Positions 1 through 5,528 of a stretch of 6,815 bases of DNA are shown piece by piece (the first letter of the stretch is position 1; every line of letters begins with the position of its first letter). Source of the DNA: Candidatus Delongbacteria bacterium (GTDB lineage Bacteria > Delongbacteria > UBA4055); the NCBI GenBank assembly GCA_027858795.1, contig JAQICF010000033.1, positions 1 through 6,815 of the forward strand, read 5' to 3'. The translations under genes and the position numbers were made by a program. The notes below the pieces were generated by a model. The model made no database searches. It saw only the letters and a program-made list of their open reading frames with translations, and had not been told where the DNA came from.

Positions 1-30
1 TGACAAGAAAAAAATAATACAGTATATTTG
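1..30 (+). promoter_or_regulatory. Promoter of the tRNA-Val/tRNA-Asp operon (left edge cut)
   Basis: TGACA at 1-5 looks like a -35 box whose first T is cut off by the window edge. A 17-base spacer separates it from TATATT at 23-28. The -10 element also reads TATATTTG (23-30), which fits the TAnnTTTG form known from Bacteroidetes promoters. Transcription would start near 35, a few bases before the first tRNA at 42. Inferred from sequence alone. Confidence 0.6.
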
Positions 31-41
31 CGCAGTCATTT

Positions 42-116
42 GGGAGCTTAGCTCAGTTGGTTTAGAGCTCCTGCCTTACAAGCAGGAGGTCACTAGTTCG
101 AATCTAGTAGTTCCCA
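42..116 (+). tRNA. tRNA-Val (anticodon TAC)
   Basis: A complete cloverleaf can be folded. The acceptor stem GGGAGCT (42-48) pairs with AGTTCCC (109-115), with one G-T pair, and A116 is the discriminator. The anticodon stem CCTGC (70-74) pairs with GCAGG (82-86) around the loop CTTACAA, giving anticodon TAC at 77-79, which reads GTA and related valine codons. The TTCGAAT T-loop is present. The 3' CCA is not encoded, since CAA follows the discriminator, so it must be added by a nucleotidyltransferase. Confidence 0.96.
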
Positions 117-121
117 CAACC

Positions 122-195
122 GGTCCGGTAGTTCAACTGGTTAGAGCACCTGCCTGTCACGCAGGAAGTTGCGAGTTCGAGTCTCGTCCGGACCG
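122..195 (+). tRNA. tRNA-Asp (anticodon GTC)
   Basis: The acceptor stem GGTCCGG (122-128) pairs perfectly with CCGGACC (188-194), and G195 is the discriminator. The anticodon stem CCTGC (149-153)/GCAGG (161-165) encloses the loop CTGTCAC, giving anticodon GTC at 156-158 for aspartate. The T-arm carries GTTCGAG. CCA is not encoded. The gene begins five bases after the valine tRNA and is surely cotranscribed with it. Confidence 0.96.
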
Positions 196-197
196 CT

Positions 198-230
198 AAG
201 AAGGCACTTTTAAAGTGCCTTCTTTCGTTT
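198..230 (+). terminator. Rho-independent terminator of the tRNA operon
   Basis: The arm AAGAAGGCAC (198-207) pairs with GTGCCTTCTT (215-224), and the inner TTT/AAA can extend the stem. A short T-rich tail (TCGTTT) follows. It lies two bases after the tRNA-Asp gene, so it ends the two-tRNA transcript and separates it from yajC. Confidence 0.85.
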
Positions 231-253
231 ATATAAGTTTATGATAAATAATC

Positions 254-284
254 TTGCTTTGGTAGTAATGAAAACTTATATTTA
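254..284 (+). promoter_or_regulatory. Promoter of yajC-def
   Basis: TTGCTT at 254-259 and TATATT at 277-282 are separated by exactly 17 bases, a good sigma-70-type match. The -10 reads TATATTTA, close to the TATATTTG of the tRNA promoter in this window. The predicted start near 290 gives a leader of about 20 bases before the yajC ATG. Inferred only from spacing and consensus. Confidence 0.55.
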
Positions 285-311
285 AAATCCAAAAACTAAC
301 ACGGAGAAAAC

Positions 312-647
312 ATGAACACATATGATTTAATAGCTATGTCACAAGCAGGTGGAGAAGGAGCAGAAGGTAGTGGATTTGCAGGAATGATACCATTTATTCT
401 AATTATATTCATTATTTATTTTTTAATGATCAGACCACAGAGTAAAAAAGCAAAAGCACAGAAGCAAATGCTTACAGAGTTAACTAAAGGCGATAAAGTT
501 GTTACCATAGGTGGAATATATGGTACTATCGTTGAAGTTAGAGATCAAACTTTTATTATAAAAGTATCTGGTACTACTGATATTGAAATGCTGAAAAGCA
601 GTGTTTCAGAACAGGTTAAAGAACAAACATTAGAAAAAAAGCAGTAG
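312..647 (+). CDS. yajC: Sec translocase accessory subunit YajC
   Basis: YajC is a small inner-membrane protein that associates with SecDF and the SecYEG protein-export channel. It is not essential in E. coli. This 111-residue product has the family layout: a glycine-rich N-terminus, one membrane helix at about residues 23-41, the hallmark RPQ motif just after it (in FLMIRPQSKK), then a small basic cytoplasmic domain containing KGDKVVTIGGIYGTI and a KSSVSE segment matching the usual conserved end. Length is typical. The ATG is preceded by GGAG at 303-306 with a five-base gap, which fixes the start. It is the first gene of a probable two-gene operon with def, nine bases downstream. No secD or secF follows, unlike the common arrangement. 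Confidence 0.95.
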   Translation: MNTYDLIAMSQAGGEGAEGSGFAGMIPFILIIFIIYFLMIRPQSKKAKAQKQMLTELTKGDKVVTIGGIYGTIVEVRDQTFIIKVSGTTDIEMLKSSVSEQVKEQTLEKKQ

Positions 648-656
648 GTTATTAAA

Positions 657-1175
657 GTGGAAATTAACACTTACGGTGCTGAAGTATTAAGCAAAAAAGC
701 ATCAGAAGTAGCTGAAATAACAGATGATCTAAAGAAAACTATTGAAGAAATGATCATTGAATGCCCCAAAGCCAATGGTATAGGATTAGCCGCACCACAG
801 ATCGGTATATCAAAAAGATTTTTTGTCGTAACACTACCAGAACTAGAAGATGAAGAGGGTAATAAAAGACCCGGATTAACAGATGTCTTTATTAATCCTG
901 AGATAATTGAGAAAAAAGGTAGTATTAAGATGGAAGAAGGTTGCTTGTCAGTTCCGGGGATATATGAGATTGTCGAAAGAGCTGAAGAGATCACTGTGAA
1001 TTATACAAATATCAACGGCGATAAGAAAACTTTAGATGCAGATGGTATGTTAGCAAGGGTGGTATTGCATGAATATGACCATTTAGATGGAATCCTTTTT
1101 ATTTCTAAGATACCTCAGATAAAAAAAGATCTGATAAAGAAAAAATTAAGGAATATGAAAAAGAAGAATGATTAA
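657..1175 (+). CDS. def: Peptide deformylase (GTG start)
   Basis: This metalloenzyme removes the formyl group from the N-terminal methionine of nascent proteins at the ribosome. All three family motifs are intact: GIGLAAPQ at residues 41-48, EGCLS at 94-98 with the metal ligand Cys96, and HEYDH at 138-142, giving ligands His138 and His142 with catalytic Glu139. The length of 172 residues is normal, with a lysine-rich tail. The start is GTG, and a weak AGG at 646-648 overlaps the yajC stop codon, so translation is probably coupled to yajC. The N-terminus is a few residues shorter than many homologues but retains the YGxxVLxKKA segment. A terminator immediately follows the stop codon. Confidence 0.96.
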   Translation: MEINTYGAEVLSKKASEVAEITDDLKKTIEEMIIECPKANGIGLAAPQIGISKRFFVVTLPELEDEEGNKRPGLTDVFINPEIIEKKGSIKMEEGCLSVPGIYEIVERAEEITVNYTNINGDKKTLDADGMLARVVLHEYDHLDGILFISKIPQIKKDLIKKKLRNMKKKND

Positions 1176-1201
1176 AAAAAGGGGCTCAGCCCCTTTTTTT
1201 A
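1174..1201. terminator. Bidirectional intrinsic terminator between def and cpdA
   Basis: GGGGC (1181-1185) pairs with GCCCC (1189-1193) around TCA. The stem is flanked by seven or more A residues on the left and a run of T residues on the right, so it works as a hairpin plus U-tract on either strand. The def stop codon lies at its left edge and the stop codon of the converging phosphodiesterase at its right edge. Confidence 0.92.
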
Positions 1202-1927
1202 TTTTATAAAATGAGTTTCGGTGGTGACTTTATCACCATCAACTTGGATCAATGTCCAACCTGGGTTCGTATGTTTAATATTGAATGTTGTAGCTTTTTT
1301 CCCAATTTGGAACCATGTTGAAGGGGCAATACTAATGCCGAAATGTTCCTTTTGAACAAAGTGAGAAGTATGATAATGACCACAGAATACTTGGTTTGTT
1401 CTTTCATTCTGATTTAAGAATGAAGAGGTGTCTAAGTGGTTAGAAAGAGGATATTTTGAATCCATGTATGTACAATTCGCTAAAGAAGGGGGATGGTGCA
1501 TAAAAATGAGAACATTACTACCATCATCATTTCTGTCTAGCTCTTCTTGCAAACGATCTAGGTCAAGATATTCAGAAGATGTATCACAAAACACTAGAGT
1601 ATAACCATTTAATTTTTTCGAGAAAAAAACAGAACCATTCTTATAATATTTTTCAAAAGAAAATGCTTTTACAAAATTATTAACATCGTCATGATTTCCT
1701 GGAATAACTGCATAATTAACACCTTTTAAAGTCCTTTTGATCCACTCATACGGATTATCATCCACATCAAGTGCCAGATCACCGGAGATCACAAGTATAT
1801 CAAAATAATGTTTCTTTAATTCATTCAAAGCTTGAAGATAATTATCTCTGAGATTTACTTCATTCACTATTTTATCTTTTTCACTTACATGAATATCACT
1901 TAACTGTGCAATAACTAATTTGCCCAT
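1199..1927 (-). CDS. cpdA: Class III cyclic-nucleotide phosphodiesterase-like metallophosphoesterase (CpdA/Icc family)
   Basis: A calcineurin-like phosphoesterase with a two-metal active site. Visible ligands, in order: Asp11 and His13 (LSDIH), Asp50 (SGDL), Asn78 and His79 (GNHD, 77-80), His144 (MHHPP), and His184/His186 (GHYH, 183-186). The C-terminal stretch with APSTWFQ, then PGW and VTTETH, resembles the end of E. coli CpdA, which hydrolyses 3',5'-cAMP. That supports this subfamily over generic phosphoesterases, but substrate cannot be read from sequence and other phosphodiesters are possible. The 242-residue length is slightly below E. coli CpdA. No signal peptide, so it is cytoplasmic. 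The ATG at 1925-1927 is preceded on the minus strand by GGAAG. It is a single-gene unit, divergent from the B12 locus. Confidence 0.82.
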   Translation of the reverse strand: MGKLVIAQLSDIHVSEKDKIVNEVNLRDNYLQALNELKKHYFDILVISGDLALDVDDNPYEWIKRTLKGVNYAVIPGNHDDVNNFVKAFSFEKYYKNGSVFFSKKLNGYTLVFCDTSSEYLDLDRLQEELDRNDDGSNVLIFMHHPPSLANCTYMDSKYPLSNHLDTSSFLNQNERTNQVFCGHYHTSHFVQKEHFGISIAPSTWFQIGKKATTFNIKHTNPGWTLIQVDGDKVTTETHFIK

Positions 1928-2087
1928 CGATCACTTCCAATTTTAATATGTCAATATATAAAATTATATCGATAAAATATGCTAATATTTATCTGACAAT
2001 GCAATACGATTATTTTTTAATTTATCAAAAAACTCAATATTTATATTGCTATAGTTTAAGAATTGACATAGATTACCATTGTAATAT
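1928..2087. promoter_or_regulatory. Divergent intergenic region holding the cpdA and btuB promoters
   Basis: This very AT-rich stretch must contain both divergent promoters, but neither is clear. For cpdA, the minus strand shows TATAAT at 1968-1963, about 35 bases from the start codon, without a good -35 box. For the riboswitch transcript, TATATT (2042-2047) or TATAGT (2050-2055) are possible -10 boxes, placing the start upstream of the aptamer. TTGACA at 2063-2068 has a perfect -35 sequence, but a promoter there would start inside the aptamer, so it is probably coincidental. No protein-coding signal is seen. Confidence 0.35.
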
Positions 2088-2200
2088 TGACCTTTGGTTA
2101 TGGAATTCTGTGAGAGTCAGAAGCTGCCCCGCAACCGTTAAAGCCGGATCTTTACCAAATGAGTCACTGCAATAATGCAGTTTCTTCGAGGGGAGATGTA
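2085..2200 (+). ncRNA. Cobalamin (vitamin B12) riboswitch, compact class II-like
   Basis: The conserved core is plain: GTGAGAGTCAGAAGC (2110-2124), the loop GCCCCGCAACCG (2126-2137), and AAGCCGGA (2141-2148). TTTGGT (2093-2098) closes the aptamer with ACCAAA (2154-2159), six perfect pairs. TTCTG (2106-2110) pairs with CAGAA (2118-2122), and CCG (2135-2137) pairs with CGG (2145-2147) around seven bases. TGAC (2088-2091) may pair with GTCA (2163-2166). The GCCACTG...GGGAAGG module of classical elements is absent, which is typical of compact class II aptamers. A hairpin ACTGCA/TGCAGT (2166-2181) follows. Loop CCCC (2127-2130) could kiss GGGG (2190-2193) in the ribosome site, suggesting translational control. 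Class and mechanism are inferred; identity as a cobalamin riboswitch is strong. Confidence 0.9.
2188..2195 (+). promoter_or_regulatory. Ribosome binding site that decides the btuB start
   Basis: GAGGGGAG lies eight bases before the TTG at 2204, ideal spacing, but 23 bases before the ATG at 2219. It is also downstream of an in-frame ATG at 2159, which falls inside the riboswitch aptamer. TTG 2204 is therefore preferred as the start codon. The GGGG core is complementary to CCCC in the aptamer loop at 2127-2130, so ligand binding could hide this site. Confidence 0.65.
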
Positions 2201-2203
2201 AGT

Positions 2204-4438
2204 TTGAAATTATTTTTCATGCCATACATTCCTGCTAGTAGCAGGAATTTTAATTTAACAGCGTTAATATTGTTTTTTATTTTTGAAAATTTATTCTCAG
2301 GATCAAGGTTTGTTGGTATAGTTACCGATAAAAATAGTATTCCTATCCAAAATGTAAATATTGAGTTGTTTCCGGCTTCAAAGGGAACTTCAACAGATGA
2401 AAACGGATATTTTTCTTTTTCAAGAATTGATAACGGCAAGTATATATTAAACTTTCAACATATATCTTTTAAGTCGCATCAGCTTGACATCATTTCCGGA
2501 ATTGAAGATAAAGTGAAATTAAAGATTCAGTTAGAGAATAGTTCAATAGAACTAAATCCAATAATCGTATCTAGGATATCTTCATTTGTTGAGAAAAACG
2601 TAATAGAAAGTAAAGAAATAGAAAATTCTAATTCATCGAATCTTGAAGAATTGTTGAAAGTTAATTCAACTATTTCAATTGATAAAACTGATGGAATTAA
2701 TACAAAAATTTCTATCAGAGGATCTGAAAGCAAGCAAGTATCTGTAATGTTGGATGGAATTATCATAAATTCTACAATGGATGGATCATTTGATATAAAT
2801 ACTATCCCAGTTGAGATTATAGATCATATTGAAATTTACAAAGGTGGAGATCTTACACTTTCTTCACAAGGTATGGGTGGAATAATTAATGTCGTAACCA
2901 AGAAAGAAATTAAGAATAAAGAATTTTCAATAAAATATTCTAATTTAGGATATTTCAGTGATAGAGATGAACTTTCTCTACAACGATTTAACAATAATCA
3001 AGTATCTACGGCAATTTCATGGCCATTTAAGATAGGAAATCTGATTTTCTCATATAGTAACAACAGAGATGAAAATAATTGGACTTATATTAATGCTGCT
3101 AAAGCAGATGAATACAGATATATAAACAATCTGAATATTCCTAGGGATCAAACAAATGCATATAATTATAGTGATAATATTTATTCAATGTTCAGTGGTA
3201 ACTATAAAAAGATAAAATATGGAATGGCATTAAGTTATAACTCTATTAAATATGGAATGCCCGGATGGTATGATCAATTATATGAATCCGCATATTTAGA
3301 AAGAAATGATCTGAGTTCTAAAATATTTTATGATCATAAATTGAATGAAAATTTAGGGTTGAAAATAAATGCTTATCAGGATCTTGGATCAAAACATATT
3401 TTTATTAATGAAATAGATTCATTTTACTTTGTTGATAATAAAGACAAATACAATAATAAAGGTATTAAAATATCAACCTCTTATAACTCAGAACCAATCA
3501 ATTTATTTGCAGGATTTGAGTACAAAAAAGAAGAAGTAGAATCAGAGATGATAGCCGGTTTTAGGCAATTTAGAGAGAATTCTTCAGCATTTTCCAAATT
3601 TGAATTAGTTCAAAATGTTTTTAGTGACAATTATAAATTTCATATTCAAGGTGGTGTCAGGGAGGAATATTTTTCTAATGATGAAGAATTCGAAACCCTG
3701 TATTCGTATGGTACTTATATAGAAATATTAGAAGGTAGTTTCTCGATAATCCCTAAGTTTGGATATCAAAGGAACTATAGATTACCAACATTCAGTTCAA
3801 TGTTTTGGGCTGATAATTTATATAGCTCTGGCAATCCTGATCTTAAACCTGAATTTTCAAGTATGTACGATGGTTCATTATCCTTATCGTATAATAATGA
3901 TATAATATCTACATCAATATCTTTTTCATATTATAATAAAGAACTTAAAGATCTTATTGTATGGGTAAAAAAATCAACGGGAAAATATATGCCTGAAAAC
4001 CTTCGTGGAGGTGAAATATCAGGAACAGAGAGCGATATTAGTATTTTATACCATGATTTTTTGAAATTATCATTCAGCATGAACACTTTATCTTCAAAGC
4101 AATTTACAGATAATATTGCTACAAATGATAAAGAAATAATATATAAGCCAAATAGAACATTCTTTGCAAAGATAGAATATACTTACAATGATTTTATTGT
4201 AGGATATAACTCAAAGTACAATGGACACATGTTCTTAAATGAAACAAATAGTATCGATATTGATCCATTTTGGTTGCATAGTATCGAAATAGCTTATACA
4301 AAGCATATAAATGAGCATACGTCAGCAAAGTTTTACTTAATCTCTGATAATATCCTAGATGAACAATATCAAGTAATCTATGGATATCCAATGCCGGGTA
4401 GGAAGATAGAGACAGGAATAAAATTTAAAATTAAATAA
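2204..4438 (+). CDS. btuB: TonB-dependent outer-membrane receptor, BtuB-like cobalamin transporter (TTG start)
   Basis: Outer-membrane barrel that takes up its ligand using TonB energy; cobalamin is inferred from the riboswitch directly upstream. From TTG 2204 the product has about 744 residues. It has a signal peptide at about 1-33, with hydrophobic core LTALILFFIF. A carboxypeptidase-regulatory-like domain spans about 36-110 (GIVTDK...TSTDENGYFSF). A TonB-box-like ELNPIIVS lies at 116-123. The plug spans about 130-235, with ISIRGS, VMLDGI, IEIYKGG and GGIINVVTKK. The remainder is the beta-barrel, ending in GYPMPGRKIETGIKFKIK as in this family. The Shine-Dalgarno fixes the start; in-frame ATGs at 2159 and 2219 are less likely. 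The signal-peptide codons contain a terminator-like hairpin (2228-2248). It probably forms an operon with the lipoprotein 17 bases downstream. Confidence 0.88.
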   Translation: MKLFFMPYIPASSRNFNLTALILFFIFENLFSGSRFVGIVTDKNSIPIQNVNIELFPASKGTSTDENGYFSFSRIDNGKYILNFQHISFKSHQLDIISGIEDKVKLKIQLENSSIELNPIIVSRISSFVEKNVIESKEIENSNSSNLEELLKVNSTISIDKTDGINTKISIRGSESKQVSVMLDGIIINSTMDGSFDINTIPVEIIDHIEIYKGGDLTLSSQGMGGIINVVTKKEIKNKEFSIKYSNLGYFSDRDELSLQRFNNNQVSTAISWPFKIGNLIFSYSNNRDENNWTYINAAKADEYRYINNLNIPRDQTNAYNYSDNIYSMFSGNYKKIKYGMALSYNSIKYGMPGWYDQLYESAYLERNDLSSKIFYDHKLNENLGLKINAYQDLGSKHIFINEIDSFYFVDNKDKYNNKGIKISTSYNSEPINLFAGFEYKKEEVESEMIAGFRQFRENSSAFSKFELVQNVFSDNYKFHIQGGVREEYFSNDEEFETLYSYGTYIEILEGSFSIIPKFGYQRNYRLPTFSSMFWADNLYSSGNPDLKPEFSSMYDGSLSLSYNNDIISTSISFSYYNKELKDLIVWVKKSTGKYMPENLRGGEISGTESDISILYHDFLKLSFSMNTLSSKQFTDNIATNDKEIIYKPNRTFFAKIEYTYNDFIVGYNSKYNGHMFLNETNSIDIDPFWLHSIEIAYTKHINEHTSAKFYLISDNILDEQYQVIYGYPMPGRKIETGIKFKIK
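2228..2256 (+). terminator. Terminator-like hairpin inside the first codons of btuB
   Basis: ATTCCTGCT (2228-2236) and AGCAGGAAT (2240-2248) form a perfect nine-pair stem with a three-base loop, followed by TTTAATTT. This is the layout of an intrinsic terminator, about 50 bases past the riboswitch aptamer, yet within the signal-peptide codons of the receptor. It may be a second expression platform, an early-elongation attenuator, or coincidence. The T-tract is broken by two A residues, so terminator strength is doubtful. Confidence 0.4.
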
Positions 4439-4455
4439 TAAACATGGGATGTGAA

Positions 4456-5526
4456 ATGAAAAAGTTAGTAATGTTTATCTTAAGTGTAATGATCTTAATG
4501 AGTTGTTCCGAGGATAGTATTACGAATCCAATTAATAAAGATGGAAGTATTTTCCTTTTTAATGGACTTGGAGATGTAGGTACATTATCAGTTATTGATA
4601 ATGATAAAAATATCAGTAATGATGTGACTAATGTTGGCAAGTTCCCAAATCATATTTACGAATATGAAGATATACTTTATGTTGTCAATTCTGGAAATAA
4701 CAATATTCAGATGATAAATTCTTCAAGTAATGAAAGTATTGGTTCAATCGAGTTCGCTGAGTACTCGAATCCGATGAGATCAGTTGTTTGTAATGGAAAA
4801 GTATATGCAACTAATTCAGGTACAAATGAGATCTTTGTTTATTCTTTAGAGAGTGATTCTTTAATTACAATTCCTATTCCAGAAATTATGGTACCTTCAG
4901 AAAGTATCAATGGTGGAACCGATGCGATCTATACGGATGGTCATTTTGTATTTGTAGGTATAAAAAATTACACATTTGATATAAACTGGAATGCAGTGTA
5001 TGACCTAGAGTATTTAATAATCATAAATTCAGATTCAGATGAAATAGAGTTAGCAACAGAAGTTGGATATAATATTTCAGATATACTGATAGACCATGAG
5101 GGAGATCTTCATGTTTTATGCTCAGGAAACAGAAATGATGTAAATGGTCTTGTAAAAGTTTACAGTGACTCAAAAGTAAATAAAAATAGTTTGGAAGAAA
5201 TATTATTGGGTTCACAACCAAGTAGTTTGATAATAAATAGTGAAGGAATGATATATGTTGGTATCGCAGGGTTCAATCTTGACTGGACAGGATTTGGAGG
5301 AATTATGAAGTATAATTCGGTAACAAATGAGGTTGTAAATAATTCTGAAAATTTATTTTATACTTCTGAGACAAGTGGGATTATGGATTTAGCCATCGAT
5401 GGTTACGATAATCTTTATGTGCCAATATTCGATAATAATGAACTTATTATCTTTGAAAATGATGTAATAGATACAATTTTAACAACTGGAAATGGACCGC
5501 AAGGTATGGTATTTGTGGGGGAATAA
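4456..5526 (+). CDS. Seven-bladed beta-propeller lipoprotein, probable surface cobalamin-binding partner (BtuG-like)
   Basis: A 356-residue lipoprotein with signal peptide MKKLVMFILSVMILMSC; lipobox LMSC gives lipidated Cys17. The following SEDS is acidic, resembling surface-export signals of Bacteroidetes lipoproteins. The mature part resembles YncE-type propellers. Seven repeated strand pairs can be counted, beginning near IFLFNG, LYVVNSGNNN, VYATNSGTN, FVFVGI, LHVLCSGN, IYVGIAG and LYVPIFDNN. It starts 17 bases after the receptor stop codon and shares its riboswitch. In Bacteroides, BtuG is a propeller lipoprotein that binds cobalamin and caps BtuB, so the same role is inferred; no binding residue can be verified. 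The ATG at 4456 is chosen over ATG 4444 because it gives a canonical lipoprotein signal and has GGGA six bases upstream. Confidence 0.8.
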   Translation: MKKLVMFILSVMILMSCSEDSITNPINKDGSIFLFNGLGDVGTLSVIDNDKNISNDVTNVGKFPNHIYEYEDILYVVNSGNNNIQMINSSSNESIGSIEFAEYSNPMRSVVCNGKVYATNSGTNEIFVYSLESDSLITIPIPEIMVPSESINGGTDAIYTDGHFVFVGIKNYTFDINWNAVYDLEYLIIINSDSDEIELATEVGYNISDILIDHEGDLHVLCSGNRNDVNGLVKVYSDSKVNKNSLEEILLGSQPSSLIINSEGMIYVGIAGFNLDWTGFGGIMKYNSVTNEVVNNSENLFYTSETSGIMDLAIDGYDNLYVPIFDNNELIIFENDVIDTILTTGNGPQGMVFVGE

Positions 5527-5528
5527 TG

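Noticed and set aside
42..230. tRNA genes as an attachment site for an integrated element
   Set aside because: No integrase gene, no repeated tRNA 3' end elsewhere in the window, and housekeeping genes follow directly.
671..994. Minus-strand open frame opposite def
   Set aside because: It lies fully within the well-supported peptide deformylase gene; the serine-rich product is an antisense shadow.
2063..2091. TTGACA as the -35 box of the btuB promoter
   Set aside because: The only matching -10 (near 2085-2090) would start transcription inside the aptamer closing stem at 2093-2098, removing the 5' part of the riboswitch.
1948..2175. Plus-strand open frame of 75 codons upstream of the receptor
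   Set aside because: It overlaps the riboswitch aptamer, has no ribosome binding site, and its composition (many Ile, Tyr) simply reflects AT-rich noncoding DNA.
4444..4446. ATG 4444 as the start of the lipoprotein
   Set aside because: It adds MGCE ahead of a perfect lipoprotein signal peptide, whereas ATG 4456 gives the usual MKK start with GGGA at suitable spacing.
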